A stretch of DNA of 64,000 nucleotides, taken from Opitutaceae bacterium. Lineage in GTDB: Bacteria > Verrucomicrobiota > Verrucomicrobiia > Opitutales > Opitutaceae. Location of the stretch: contig JADJTK010000001.1 of the NCBI GenBank assembly GCA_016711225.1, positions 186,001 through 250,000 of the forward strand, given 5' to 3'. Positions 50,446-59,218 of the stretch are shown piece by piece (positions within the stretch are counted from its first letter, which is position 1; each line of letters opens with the position of its first letter). The translations under genes and the position numbers were made by a program. The notes below the pieces were generated by a model. The model was given only the letters and a program-made list of their open reading frames with translations. It was not told where the DNA came from and ran no database searches.

Positions 50446-50871
50446 TCAGAGCGCGGCTTGAATCGCGCCGATCTGCGCGGCGTAACCGGCTTCGTCGAGC
50501 AGCCGTTTGGTCGCCGGCATCATCTCGAAGGTCGAGCCCCAGGAAGGACCACCCTCGAGCTTCGGCACGAGGTGGAAGTGCAGGTGCGGCAGCTTGTCGG
50601 AGTAGGCGCCGTAGTTGATCTTCTTGGCGCCGGTGGCGGTCTTGATCGCCTGGGCCGCACGGGCGACGTCCTGCATGAACCGGGCGAGCTCGGCGGCAGG
50701 GAGCTCGAAGAGCTCGTTCACATGCCCGCGGTAGGCGACGACGCAGCGGCCGGGATGGGTTTGTTCGCGAAAGAGGTAGAGGGTTGAGACTGCGAGCGGC
50801 GCGACCTCGATCATCAGGTCGTGGAGGCGCTGGTCCTTGCGGCAGTAGAAGCAGTCCGGGAGTTCGCTCAT
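50446..50871 (-). CDS. HIT-family nucleotide hydrolase/transferase
   Basis: 141 residues. N-terminal C-F-Y-C, R-G-H-V-N-E-L-F-E-L and the histidine triad H-L-H-F-H (96-100) in L-P-H-L-H-F-H-L-V-P. HIT proteins cleave or transfer nucleotidyl groups in the cytosol. Start ATG at 50871. Confidence 0.9.
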   Translation of the reverse strand: MSELPDCFYCRKDQRLHDLMIEVAPLAVSTLYLFREQTHPGRCVVAYRGHVNELFELPAAELARFMQDVARAAQAIKTATGAKKINYGAYSDKLPHLHFHLVPKLEGGPSWGSTFEMMPATKRLLDEAGYAAQIGAIQAAL

Positions 50872-51049
50872 GAAACGCGATGCAAACGGTCGGGATGCCG
50901 AGAGGCAAGTGCGGTGCCCTCGGTTGCGCGGAGGGTCCGTCGGGTGGCCGATGGCTGCAATCGATCACGCGGGGTTTGAGTTGATAGCCCGGCCGGCTTC
51001 GCCCTGCGATTCCGATTGCCTGTCGCGGCCGGATCGACGGCCTTAGGGC

Positions 51050-51190
51050 ATGGGCGCCAAGTATCTCCCGACAGCCAAGGACCGGAAAGCCGACCAGCGT
51101 TTTCAGCGGCAGCAAAATCCGCTGCACAAACTCAACCGTTCTGCCGCCAACCAAGCGGCGGCCGCCGCGAAGAAGGCGAAGAAGAAGTAG
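51050..51190 (+). CDS. Tiny lysine/alanine-rich protein (46 residues)
   Basis: M-G-A-K-Y-L-P-T-A-K-D-R-K-A-D-Q-R-F-Q-R-Q-Q-N-P, then N-R-S-A-A-N-Q-A-A-A-A-A and a K-K-A-K-K-K end. Third member of the local set of tiny basic proteins; the A/K tail matches that of the 47-residue protein. Convergent with the PRMT-like gene 21 bp away. Confidence 0.6.
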   Translation: MGAKYLPTAKDRKADQRFQRQQNPLHKLNRSAANQAAAAAKKAKKK

Positions 51191-51211
51191 CGGCCCACGC
51201 TGGCGACCGGG

Positions 51212-52297
51212 CTACGCGTGCACCAGGCTGGCGTCCGCCGTCTTCCGGTGGCTCCAGCGCCAGGTGTCGGGCTCGGCCCATTGACCGACGGTCAGGGTGA
51301 GCTCGATCGTGTCGCCCACGGCGAAGTTCTCCGCGGCCACGCGCAGCGTGCGGAAGCCCCAATGCGGGGCCCGGCCGGCGTCCAGCGGGCCCGAACTCAA
51401 CGAGAGGTCGCCGTCGACTCGTGCCCGGAAAAAAACCACGAATCCGTCCAGTCGGCCGGCGTTCACGACTGTGCGCGAGAGGTGGATCTCGCGGGGCACG
51501 TCGGCTTCTTGCAGGGTGTGGAGGTCGAGCGTGAGGGCGGGGGCGGGGGCGCCCAGGAAGTGTTCGACTACGCCGAGGTCGCAGCTGTTGTGGCGGTAAT
51601 ACTGCTCCTCTTGGGGCCGGCTGCGATCGAGGCAGGAGAAGTTGTAGCCGTGGACGTCGAGCTCCCAGATGAAGGGGATGCGGCGCGAGTCCTTCACCTT
51701 GATCGGTTCACAGTAGAATTCGAAGGCTGCCGGCACGATGCGCCCGCCCGGTTTCAGCAGCCGGTCGCGCAGGTCGATGACATTGGTCACCATCGCCTCG
51801 TCGAAGAGGAAGTCGCCCATCTGTTCGTGGAGGATCACGTCGACGCGCTCGCGCAGAGTGAACTCCTTGCTGTGGGTGGAGATGAACTCGACGTGTTCGA
51901 TGTGGTTGTGTGCGGCGAGGCGGCGCGCGTGCTTGAGGATCTTGGAGTGATCGATGGCGTACACGCGGGCCGCGCCCTGCCGGGCCGCGAAGGCGGCCAG
52001 GATACCGGTGCCGGTGCCCAGATCGATGACGCGATCGCCCGGCCGGACCTGCCGCGCGATCGCGGCGTGGTAGAAGTCCATGCGGGGCCGGTCGGCCAGC
52101 ATCTTCTCCTGTTCGCTGAAATGGGCGAAATAGCGGCCGTTGAACTCGCGATACTCCGCGTCGCCGCCGTCAGCGGGGCGATACAGCCAAGCGGCCACGT
52201 GGGGCCGGGCCCGGGCCCAGTCGCCACACGCATACAGCCCGCGCCGCAAGGCCGAGAAGAAACCAACACTGAGACGCTGCAGACTTCGAGAGAACAT
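51212..52297 (-). CDS. Protein arginine methyltransferase-like SAM-dependent methyltransferase
   Basis: 361 residues. SAM motif I V-I-D-L-G-T-G-T-G-I-L-A (90-101) after a PRMT-like helix with M-L-A-D-R-P-R-M-D-F-Y-H. The double-E loop is H-E-Q-M-G-D-F-L-F-D-E with E158 and E167 at canonical spacing, and the C-terminal beta-barrel continues with F-L-R/F-F-R-A-R-V-D-G and W-G-F-R-T-L. Eukaryotic PRMTs methylate arginine; bacterial relatives are rare and mostly untested. The basic N-terminus may be an added segment. Confidence 0.75.
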   Translation of the reverse strand: MFSRSLQRLSVGFFSALRRGLYACGDWARARPHVAAWLYRPADGGDAEYREFNGRYFAHFSEQEKMLADRPRMDFYHAAIARQVRPGDRVIDLGTGTGILAAFAARQGAARVYAIDHSKILKHARRLAAHNHIEHVEFISTHSKEFTLRERVDVILHEQMGDFLFDEAMVTNVIDLRDRLLKPGGRIVPAAFEFYCEPIKVKDSRRIPFIWELDVHGYNFSCLDRSRPQEEQYYRHNSCDLGVVEHFLGAPAPALTLDLHTLQEADVPREIHLSRTVVNAGRLDGFVVFFRARVDGDLSLSSGPLDAGRAPHWGFRTLRVAAENFAVGDTIELTLTVGQWAEPDTWRWSHRKTADASLVHA

Positions 52298-52524
52298 GGA
52301 TGCCGAGTCGCTGGGCGGCTCGAACCGGCAACCATGCCGGAGGGCTTTGGCGAACGCAATCGCCGAGCGCGAGGTGGGGCCCTGCCGCCCATGTGCCGGA
52401 GGCGGGCGGGTCGGTAATCGGCTTCATCACACGGCACGACGTCCGGCCCCCGCCGCCGGGCTTTGCGCCGCCGGTAGGTCATCGACCCATGGTTCGGGCA
52501 TCGGGCGCCGGCTAGAATCAGGGC

Positions 52525-52976
52525 ATGAACCCAAAAGCGTTTCTATCCCTCCCCTCGGCCGGAGTTGTCGGCTGCGCCCTGCTGGCGGTCACCCTGACCG
52601 GATGCCTGACCGAGGGCTCGTATCACAGCCAAGGCTATCGATCCGGCCCGCAAGTGCAGGCCTCGGTGGCCTTTGAGGACGACTACGACTATTACCCCGG
52701 CTATGAGACCTACTACAGTCGCACGCGTCACGAGTTTGTCTATCGCGACGGCCGCACCTGGGTGCGGCGCCCGCAGCCGCAGGGCATCTCGGTGGACCTG
52801 TTGTTTGCGGCCCCTCGGTGCGTATGGCGTTCCGCGACTCGCCGGAGCGGCACCATCGTCAGGTAACCCGCACCTATCCCCGCCGTTGGTCTCCGCCGGG
52901 CCCGGGGCGCAACGCCAAGCCCGACCGCCGCGACGAGCACGGGGACAACCGCAATCGCGACGACCGCAGAAACTGA
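52525..52976 (+). CDS. Small lipoprotein (one frameshift)
   Basis: Signal with lipobox L-T-G-C, then Y-D-Y-Y-P-G-Y-E-T-Y-Y and G-R-T-W-V-R-R-P-Q-P. In the first frame it runs to 52866, but the family-like continuation (P-S-V-R-M-A-F-R-D-S-P-E-R-H-H, ending R-N-R-D-D-R-R-N at 52976) is in the next frame. The shift lies at the C-run 52811-52814; one extra C restores about 150 residues. Outer-membrane lipoprotein of unknown role. Confidence 0.6.
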
Positions 52977-53350
52977 GGGCTGGGCAGAAATGGATTCAGT
53001 CCCGGCTCGGCACGCTGGGTGAGCGGCCTGCAAGTATCCTTCCGTCGGTGGGGCGGGCTTCATGCCCGCCTGTTCGGTGGTCGATCGGATGGCGGGCGTA
53101 AAGCCCGCCCCCACCATTGGAAAGCATTTCGGTACGAATCCGCCTTGAAGGGCCGTGATGCTGCAGGCAACGGCGGCAGAGCCCGGAGCCAGAGCGCAAC
53201 TTCGCTCGGTGTTCCGGGATCGTCGTCGGGCCCGAAACTGCGCAGGCGGCGCCAGCGGCGGCAATCACGTCCGTCCGCGTTGGGGGCACCGCGGGCCACC
53301 GAAGGCAGCGGGATCCTTCGGACCGCGGCGCCAGCCTTCGCGCCGCCCTT
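52977..53350. other. 374-bp intergenic region with an inverted REP pair
   Basis: GGTGGGGCGGGC-TTCAT-GCCCGCC at 53048-53072 (plus) faces GGCGGGC-TTTAC-GCCCGCC at 53090-53117 (minus). No gene is supported. Confidence 0.65.
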
Positions 53351-53680
53351 TTACTCGCTCTTCTTCACGAAGCAGGCCTTGAGCGCCATGGCCACGCCAT
53401 CGATGCGGCAGTCGATCTCGTGGTCGCCGTCCACCAAACGGATGCCCTTGGCCTTGCTGCCACCTTTGAGCACGCCGGAGCCGCCGCGCAGCTTGAGGTC
53501 TTTGATCAATACGACGGTGTCGCCGTCGGCCAGCGGGGTGCCGTTGGCGTCCTTGACGATGCGGGCCGCTTCGGGGGCGGCCTCCTTGGGCCATTCATGG
53601 CCGCAGGTAGCGCACTCCCAATGGTCGGAGTGGCTGAGCACGTCTTCGAGTGAGCAGGCTGGGCAGGAGGGTTGGGACAT
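53351..53680 (-). CDS. yjdM: PhnA/YjdM-family zinc-ribbon protein
   Basis: 109 residues from the ATG at 53680. Zinc ribbon C-P-A-C and C-A-T-C near residues 6 and 23, then D-G-D-T-V-V-L-I-K-D-L-K-L-R-G and a final L-K-A-C-F-V-K-K. The length and order match E. coli YjdM (formerly PhnA). Function is unknown despite the old phosphonate label. Confidence 0.9.
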   Translation of the reverse strand: MSQPSCPACSLEDVLSHSDHWECATCGHEWPKEAAPEAARIVKDANGTPLADGDTVVLIKDLKLRGGSGVLKGGSKAKGIRLVDGDHEIDCRIDGVAMALKACFVKKSE

Positions 53681-53811
53681 CGGATTGAAACGCGCAAACT
53701 GGGCGCCGCCCGCCGCCTGGAGCAAGCGAGGAATGCCCGCGCGGGCTCGCCCGGCAGGGGGACGGTGGCGGGGCGAATTGCCAAGCGGGGCCGGAAGCGA
53801 CTATTGATGCG

Positions 53812-54768
53812 ATGATGAAACCCAGTCTTGGCCTCCCGTGGTACCGACCGGCGGTCGCCATACTCCTGATGCAGGTGACGGCCGCTGTGGCCGCCTCCGG
53901 GGGCGGGCCCGATGCGCCGGGGTCGCCCCCGGCCGCCCTTGCGCCCGCAGCGAACACGCTCTTTGACTACGACCCGGGAGCGGACCTCGCCCTCAAGACC
54001 AGGGCGACTGTTTCCCGTGGTGACGTGACGGTGACCGAGGTGGCCTTTGCCGGCTCACCCCACGGCGAGGCGCCGCCGGTGCAGGCGACGCTCGTGCGGC
54101 CGGCGGGTCCGGGGCCGTTCGCGGCGGTGCTGTGGGTGCATTGGCTCGGCGATCCGGTTACCACCAACCGCACTCAGTTTCTCGAGGAGGCGACGGCGCT
54201 GGCGCGCGAGGGCGTGGTCTCCCTGCTGGTCGAGGCGATGTGGGCCCGCCCGCACTGGTACAAGGAGCGGACCTTCGAGACGGATCGCGCGGCCTCGGTC
54301 CGCCAGGTGGTGGAACTGCGCCGCGCCCTCGATGTGCTGCTGGCCCAGCCGGGAGTCGAGGCGGCGCGCACCGCGTTGGTGGGGCATGACTACGGCGCCA
54401 TGCATGCGGCGCTGCTGGCCGGCGTGGATTCGCGGGTGCACGCCTACGTACTCGTAGCCGGTACGCCCAGCCTGCTCGACTGGGCCTTCTACGCGGCCAA
54501 GCCGGAAGTGATGACGGACTATCTGGCGCAGATGCGGCCCCTGGAACTTCGTGACAGCTTGGCGCGGAATCCCCGGAGCGAGTTTCTGCTTCAGTATGCC
54601 GAGAAGGACGAATACGTGCCACTAGCCAAGGCGGTGGAGTTTTTCGCCGCAGTGGCGGGGCCCAAGCGTCTGATCGTCTACGGGGGGGCCTCGCACGCGA
54701 TGACCGAGGTTCCGGCGATCCGGGGGGACCGTGCCGCGTGGTTGCGGCAGCAGCTCGCGCTGCGTTAG
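53812..54768 (+). CDS. Exported alpha/beta hydrolase with Asp at the nucleophile elbow
   Basis: 318 residues with a signal peptide. Dienelactone-hydrolase-like fold: V-L-W-V-H-W-L-G near residue 107, nucleophile elbow G-H-D-Y-G (191-195) with Asp193 instead of Ser, a late acidic loop A-E-K-D-E-Y-V-P, and a histidine in G-G-A-S-H-A-M. Asp at this place is usual in epoxide hydrolases and dehalogenases, not in esterases. Reaction unknown. Confidence 0.72.
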   Translation: MMKPSLGLPWYRPAVAILLMQVTAAVAASGGGPDAPGSPPAALAPAANTLFDYDPGADLALKTRATVSRGDVTVTEVAFAGSPHGEAPPVQATLVRPAGPGPFAAVLWVHWLGDPVTTNRTQFLEEATALAREGVVSLLVEAMWARPHWYKERTFETDRAASVRQVVELRRALDVLLAQPGVEAARTALVGHDYGAMHAALLAGVDSRVHAYVLVAGTPSLLDWAFYAAKPEVMTDYLAQMRPLELRDSLARNPRSEFLLQYAEKDEYVPLAKAVEFFAAVAGPKRLIVYGGASHAMTEVPAIRGDRAAWLRQQLALR

Positions 54769-54929
54769 CCGGCGAGGATCCGGGCCGGCGCCGTTTCACC
54801 GTCTGTGCGCGCCGGAGCCGCTCACGGGTTACGCCAAGCGCGGCGGCGGTAGGCTGTCCTGCGCGCTGTGCGGTTGCGCGTTGGCGCAAGGCATTTGACG
54901 AACCGGCAGATGTTCATTGCTCTCGGTTG

Positions 54930-55715
54930 ATGTTCACCCGGTCCCGTCTCGCCCCCCTGTTCATGGTTGCAGCTCTCGCGTCGGCTGCCGTGGCCGCGCC
55001 TGCCGAGTCCTCGGATCCGAAGGACCGGTTCGCGGCCTCGTTTGTGCTGGCGCTGGGGCGCGCGCCGACGGCGACGGAGCTTACGGCGGGGGAAGCGTCC
55101 CTGGCGCTCCCGTTGGCAGCCCAGCTTGCCGCCCGCCGCGAGGCCTTGCAGCGCGATCCGGCGCTTCTGCTCACCGTAACCGTCAAGGCTTGGCAGGACG
55201 CCTTTGGGCGCACGCCCACCGCCGATGAGCTCAAGGCGGCGGTCGCTGCGGGCGGCACCTACACCGAGCAATTGCAGCGCCATGTGGCCTGGTTGGCCGC
55301 GCACCCGGCGGAATACGCGCAGGTGCTGCATCGCGCCTACCGTCTTTTGCTCCAGCGCGACGCCTTTGATCTCGAGCTTGCCTATTGGAAACCGGAGGGA
55401 GCGTTGCCCTACGCCCTGCTGCTGGCCTGCCTCGAGGACTGGGCTCGGCGCAACCAGCCCGGCCTGATGGTGACCACGGGAATCCCCACCGCGTCGGTGA
55501 ACAGTCGTTACCTCGTCACGGCGCGGTTGGCGCCCGCGGTGGCGGCGGAGGCGCGGGTGGCCGCCGGGCTCGCGCCGGCCGGTGATGCGGCGCTTGCCGT
55601 GGCCGCCGGGCGCAACTTGGTTGGCGTTGGGGCGGAGCGCGTTTCGTCCGCCGGTGGTATCTGCTTTGTCGCCGCCGGGGCCACCGATCTGGTGCCGGCC
55701 GAAGCGAAACGTTAG
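54930..55715 (+). CDS. Exported protein of unknown function
   Basis: 261 residues. Signal peptide, then a helical domain with F-V-L-A-L-G-R-A-P-T-A-T-E-L and a second related segment, D-A-F-G-R-T-P-T-A-D-E-L-K, which resemble the 'R-x-P-T-x-x-E-L' pattern of planctomycete/verrucomicrobial secreted proteins (the DUF1553/DUF4214-like helical repeats). The end is alanine-rich. No catalytic residues seen. Confidence 0.6.
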   Translation: MFTRSRLAPLFMVAALASAAVAAPAESSDPKDRFAASFVLALGRAPTATELTAGEASLALPLAAQLAARREALQRDPALLLTVTVKAWQDAFGRTPTADELKAAVAAGGTYTEQLQRHVAWLAAHPAEYAQVLHRAYRLLLQRDAFDLELAYWKPEGALPYALLLACLEDWARRNQPGLMVTTGIPTASVNSRYLVTARLAPAVAAEARVAAGLAPAGDAALAVAAGRNLVGVGAERVSSAGGICFVAAGATDLVPAEAKR

Positions 55716-55844
55716 AGCGTCGGTCGGTGTCTCGCGACAGAGCCGTGGTTTCTCGCGCGGAGAATGAATCACCCCGCCTGGGGCACTCCGCCCGAAGTGT
55801 TTTCCATCGCCTCGGCCCGGGGCATGGGCAGAACCGTTGTCCCC

Positions 55845-56660
55845 ATGAAGTCATCCCCTGACGTCACCCCACCCAAAACTGCCGTGATCACCGGCGCCGG
55901 CTCCGGTATCGGCGCGGCCATCGCCCTGCGGCTCGCTGCCCGTGGGTGGAAGGTCGTCCTCGGCGGCCGCACGCCGGCCACGCTCGCCAGCGTTGCGGCC
56001 CAGATCCGCCAGGCGGGCGGCGTGGCCGAGGTTGTGGTGGGCGATGTGACGAAGGCCGCCGATGTGGCCCGGCTCATCGCCGCTGGCGGGCCCACGCTCG
56101 ATGCGCTCATCCACAGCGCGGGCAAGGGCCATTGCCTCACCATCGATGAACTCGATGAGCAGGAGTTTCGGGAGACTCTCGAGGTGGCCGTGCTCGGCGC
56201 CTTTCTCACCGCCAAGCAGGCGCTGCCCAAGTTGCGCGCCGGCACCAATGGCGCCGGCCATATCATCCAGATTGCGTCGCTGGCCAGCGGCGGCACCTGG
56301 AACAAGGAGGTCGGCTACGGCACGGCCAAGGGTGCGCAGCTCAAGTTCGCCCTGCATCTCGCTTCGCAGATGGAGGAGGAGGCGAAGGCCGGAGGCCGCA
56401 CCATCCATGTGCACGCCGTCTGCCCCGGAACTGTGGACACGCCGTTCTGGAAGGCCATCCCTCAGCGAACGATCGAGCCTCAACTCTGTCTGAAGGCCGC
56501 CGAGGTCGCTTGGGTGGTGGAGCAGATCATCGACAATCCAGCGACCAACGCCGAGGAACTCGCGAAGATCCGTCCGCGGCACGAAATTGTGATCAAGCGC
56601 CACGCGCCGTTCGAGCGGTGGAACAACGTGATCGCGCTCGCGCACGAGAGTCACCCCTAG
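55845..56660 (+). CDS. Short-chain dehydrogenase/reductase
   Basis: 271 residues. Cofactor loop T-G-A-G-S-G-I-G; active-site Y-G-T-A-K with the preceding serine in I-A-S-L-A-S; and C-P-G-T-V-D-T-P. An arginine in the second strand (G-G-R-T) suggests NADPH. Substrate unknown. The ATG at 55845 was preferred to an in-frame extension to 55764. Confidence 0.85.
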   Translation: MKSSPDVTPPKTAVITGAGSGIGAAIALRLAARGWKVVLGGRTPATLASVAAQIRQAGGVAEVVVGDVTKAADVARLIAAGGPTLDALIHSAGKGHCLTIDELDEQEFRETLEVAVLGAFLTAKQALPKLRAGTNGAGHIIQIASLASGGTWNKEVGYGTAKGAQLKFALHLASQMEEEAKAGGRTIHVHAVCPGTVDTPFWKAIPQRTIEPQLCLKAAEVAWVVEQIIDNPATNAEELAKIRPRHEIVIKRHAPFERWNNVIALAHESHP

Positions 56661-56673
56661 GCGCCGCGCGCTT

Positions 56674-56737
56674 TTGTAGGAGCGTGCTCGCACGCGATTC
56701 GGGGCCCCTAATCGCGTGCAAGCACGCTCCTGCGATG
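56674..56737. repeat. Inverted pair of REP-like sequences (GTAGGAGCGTGCTCGCACGCGAT type)
   Basis: The left unit GTAGGAGCGTGCTCGCACGCG and the inverted right unit CGCGTGCAAGCACGCTCC face each other across GGGGCCCC, so the whole forms a long hairpin between the SDR and the esterase genes. The type resembles REPs known from pseudomonads. Confidence 0.75.
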
Positions 56738-56768
56738 GACACCGGGTCGTAGCTTCCCCAATCTTCTT

Positions 56769-57656
56769 ATGAACCTTCGCACGTACTCCCTCCTCTTCGC
56801 CGCTTCCGCGTGGCTTGCCGTCGCCGCCCCCGCGGCTGACGCCGCGCCGGCCGCCTTTCCTGCGTTCACCCTTCCTGGCTCGCAGCTGCGTGATCTGCCG
56901 CGCAATGCCGCCGGCCGCCAGTACCAGCTCCACATCGGCCTGCCCGCCAGCTACGCCGCGAATCCCGACCGCCGCTACCCCGTCGTCTACGTGACCGACG
57001 GCTATTGGGATTTCGCGAAGATGTACGCCAACCGCGAAGCGCTCACCTACGACAAGGTCGCCCCGGAGTTCATCATCGTTGGCCTTGGCTATGTCGGTGA
57101 GGCCCTCGACTACGGCAACCTGCGCCGCTGGGAACTCTCCCCTGTGCCTTTCGGTGGGGGCGGCCCGGAGGCCTCCGGCCACGCCGCCGACTTTCTGCGC
57201 ACGATCAAGACGGAGATCATCCCGTTCGTGGAGCGTGAGTATCGGGCGGATTCCGCCCACCGGATACTGGCCGGCGCTTCGCTTGGGGGTCTTTTCACGC
57301 TCTACTCGATGTACGCCGAGCCGGGACTTTTCGAGGGCTACATCGCCGCCACCCCGGCCGTGGTGCTCGGCGACGACTGGCTGCTCGGTTTTGAGGAGGC
57401 TTTCGTGAAGGCCGGCAAGACGCTCCGCGGCCGGCTCTTCGTGAGCACAGGCGGCAACGAAGCGCCGGGTTTCATGGGCGGCGCGCTGCGCTACAACGCC
57501 CGCGTCTCGTCGCGCAAGTACGAGGGGCTCGCCTACCAGTTCCGCATCATCGAGGGCGAGCGCCACGCCGGCATGCAGATCGAGTCCTACGTGCGTGGGT
57601 TGCGCTTTGTCTTCGCACCCCTCGCCCCCGAGTCCGGCCCGGCGGCGGACCGCTGA
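56769..57656 (+). CDS. Exported esterase (Fes/esterase-D-like family)
   Basis: 295 residues with a signal peptide. Family features: Y-Q-L-H-I-G-L-P, Y-P-V-V-Y-V-T-D-G, nucleophile S171 in A-G-A-S-L-G-G, and a histidine in G-E-R-H-A-G. Enzymes of this family hydrolyse siderophore or feruloyl esters, among others. Substrate unknown. Confidence 0.82.
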   Translation: MNLRTYSLLFAASAWLAVAAPAADAAPAAFPAFTLPGSQLRDLPRNAAGRQYQLHIGLPASYAANPDRRYPVVYVTDGYWDFAKMYANREALTYDKVAPEFIIVGLGYVGEALDYGNLRRWELSPVPFGGGGPEASGHAADFLRTIKTEIIPFVEREYRADSAHRILAGASLGGLFTLYSMYAEPGLFEGYIAATPAVVLGDDWLLGFEEAFVKAGKTLRGRLFVSTGGNEAPGFMGGALRYNARVSSRKYEGLAYQFRIIEGERHAGMQIESYVRGLRFVFAPLAPESGPAADR

Positions 57657-57720
57657 GGGGGACGGTGGACGCAGTGTCACTAGAAAAAAAGACAGAAACG
57701 AGCGGTCGCCGGTGGCATCG

Positions 57721-58482
57721 CTACCGCGCCACCTTCCCGGCGGCCCGACTTCCGTTTGGCGGACAGCCGCCCAAAAAAAAAGGGGGCGGCAGCGGTCCTC
57801 CCCCCCAAACAGTATCCGTTCTTTCCGCCGGTGGTTCCGGGCGCTCGGTTTGGCCGGGGAAGTGGGACTCCATGCATTCCGGACAGATGCCGTGGCTGAA
57901 GCGGGCGCCGGCATGTTTGGCCAGATAGTGTTCGATCTGCGACCAGTAGTTTCGGTCGTCCCGAATCCGTTTGCAGAACATGCAGATGGGCAGGATCTCC
58001 TGGAGCTCGCGCACCTCGGCCAGGGCGTGCTCGAGTAGGCGCACGTGTTGCTCGAGGGCGGAGGAGACGCGCTTGCGCTCGGTGATGTCGGTGAACGTAC
58101 GCACACAACCGCCGGTGGGCAGCGGGCTGTGGGTCAACTGGCACCAGCGGGTCTCGCCGTGGATCGATTGGGGGAACTCGAAGTCGAAGGGGGTCTGCAG
58201 CGCCAGTTCGCGAATGGCCCGCTCGAGCATTGCCTGGTCTTGGCCGGTGGCCGCAGCCCAGGTGCGGAGCACGTCGCGATAGTCCCCGCCGAGCTGGATG
58301 GTGCCGGGCGGCAGCTGGAACAGCTCCTCGAAAGTGCTGTTGAAGGCGAGCAGCCGGAAGTCCGGGCCGATGACGACCAGCCCCTGTACCAAGTGGTCGA
58401 GCACGATGGACAGCACCTCGGCCGGTTGGCCGTTGGGCCGCGCAAGGGTGGGCTCGGCCGGGTGCGGTTGGTCGGGAATCAT
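57721..58482 (-). CDS. PAS-domain protein with C-terminal C-x-x-C module
   Basis: 253 residues. A PAS domain (about 25-140; L-V-V-I-G-P-D-F-R-L-L-A-F-N, T-D-I-T-E-R-K) is followed by a helix and the module L-P-I-C-M-F-C-K-R-I-R-D-D-x-x-Y-W...H-G-I-C-P-E-C with C167, C170, C200 and C203. This module is common after PAS and receiver domains in environmental bacteria and probably binds metal. The last about 40 residues run through A/T and G/C homopolymers at 57770-57810 and may be shifted. Confidence 0.75.
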   Translation of the reverse strand: MIPDQPHPAEPTLARPNGQPAEVLSIVLDHLVQGLVVIGPDFRLLAFNSTFEELFQLPPGTIQLGGDYRDVLRTWAAATGQDQAMLERAIRELALQTPFDFEFPQSIHGETRWCQLTHSPLPTGGCVRTFTDITERKRVSSALEQHVRLLEHALAEVRELQEILPICMFCKRIRDDRNYWSQIEHYLAKHAGARFSHGICPECMESHFPGQTERPEPPAERTDTVWGGGPLPPPFFLGGCPPNGSRAAGKVAR

Positions 58483-59218
58483 GCAGGCGTGGGGGGGCGG
58501 GGTGGAGCATGTCCCGGAGAGGAGCGTGCGCCGCAGCTAGGGAATGACCGCTGGGCGGAGGACCGGTCAAGAGTGGACTGGGGGCGAGGGCGGCGGGGGC
58601 GCGCCGGTCGCCGCCACGAGTCTCACCACGGAGGGCACTGAGATCACAGAGGTTCGGAAGAGGTTAACCGCAGAGAACGCAAAGCCCAAACCCCCCCCCC
58701 CCACTGAGGACACAGAGGGGGGTCAGGCCGGGGGCCGCGCGGGTCGTGGCGACTTGCCAGGGGATTCGCCTCCTCGTGGCGAAACGCTCGAAAAGGTCGG
58801 TGGGCCACCGCGGTGGGTGGCCTCGGGGGGGGGGGGGGGCCCCCCCGGGGGGGGGGGGGGGGGGGGCGCGGCGCCCCCCCCCCCCGGGGGCCCCCGGGGG
58901 GGCTCCCCCGGGCGGGGGGGGGGGGGCGGGGGGGGAACGCTGAACCGCCTGGACGAGAACCACAGAGGGCACAGAGGGGGAGGAGAATACAGAGACTTCC
59001 ATGGGTGGCGCCGTCCCTGCCTGCGTGCTGGTCGTGGCGACCTTCGCCAGAACGTCGGGTTCGCCCTTCGGAATTATGAACCACGGATTGCACGGATGGC
59101 GCGGATCGATCCTCCGATTGTCCGAGGTTTTGCGTGCCGCAAAACCTGGGTCGTCTCCCTGCAGGAGGCCTGGCTCGCCTACTATTATCCCGAAGGCGCC
59201 GCACGCGTCGATGAATGA
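58483..59218. other. Repeat-rich, low-complexity region before the integron array
   Basis: Contains two CCACGGAGGGCAC/ACACAGAGG-type elements (about 58627-58670 and 58960-58995), a GTGGGCCACC-type REP at 58800-58822, a diverged GACGTTC-type REP at 59034-59056, the G/C homopolymer patch 58817-58940 and a perfect 10-bp hairpin at 59125-59147. An open frame across it has no recognisable protein. Confidence 0.55.
58817..58940. other. G/C homopolymer patch, probably an assembly artefact
   Basis: Runs of 10-20 G alternate with runs of C with almost no A or T. No biological element I know looks like this, and low-quality G-call reads produce such sequence. Confidence 0.7.

Noticed and set aside
55851..58106. 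751-codon minus-strand frame
   Set aside because: Opposite the SDR and esterase genes; no domain.
58544..59218. 224-codon plus-strand frame before the intron remnant, considered as an intron-encoded protein
   Set aside because: It runs through the G/C homopolymer patch and repeats and has no reverse-transcriptase motif.
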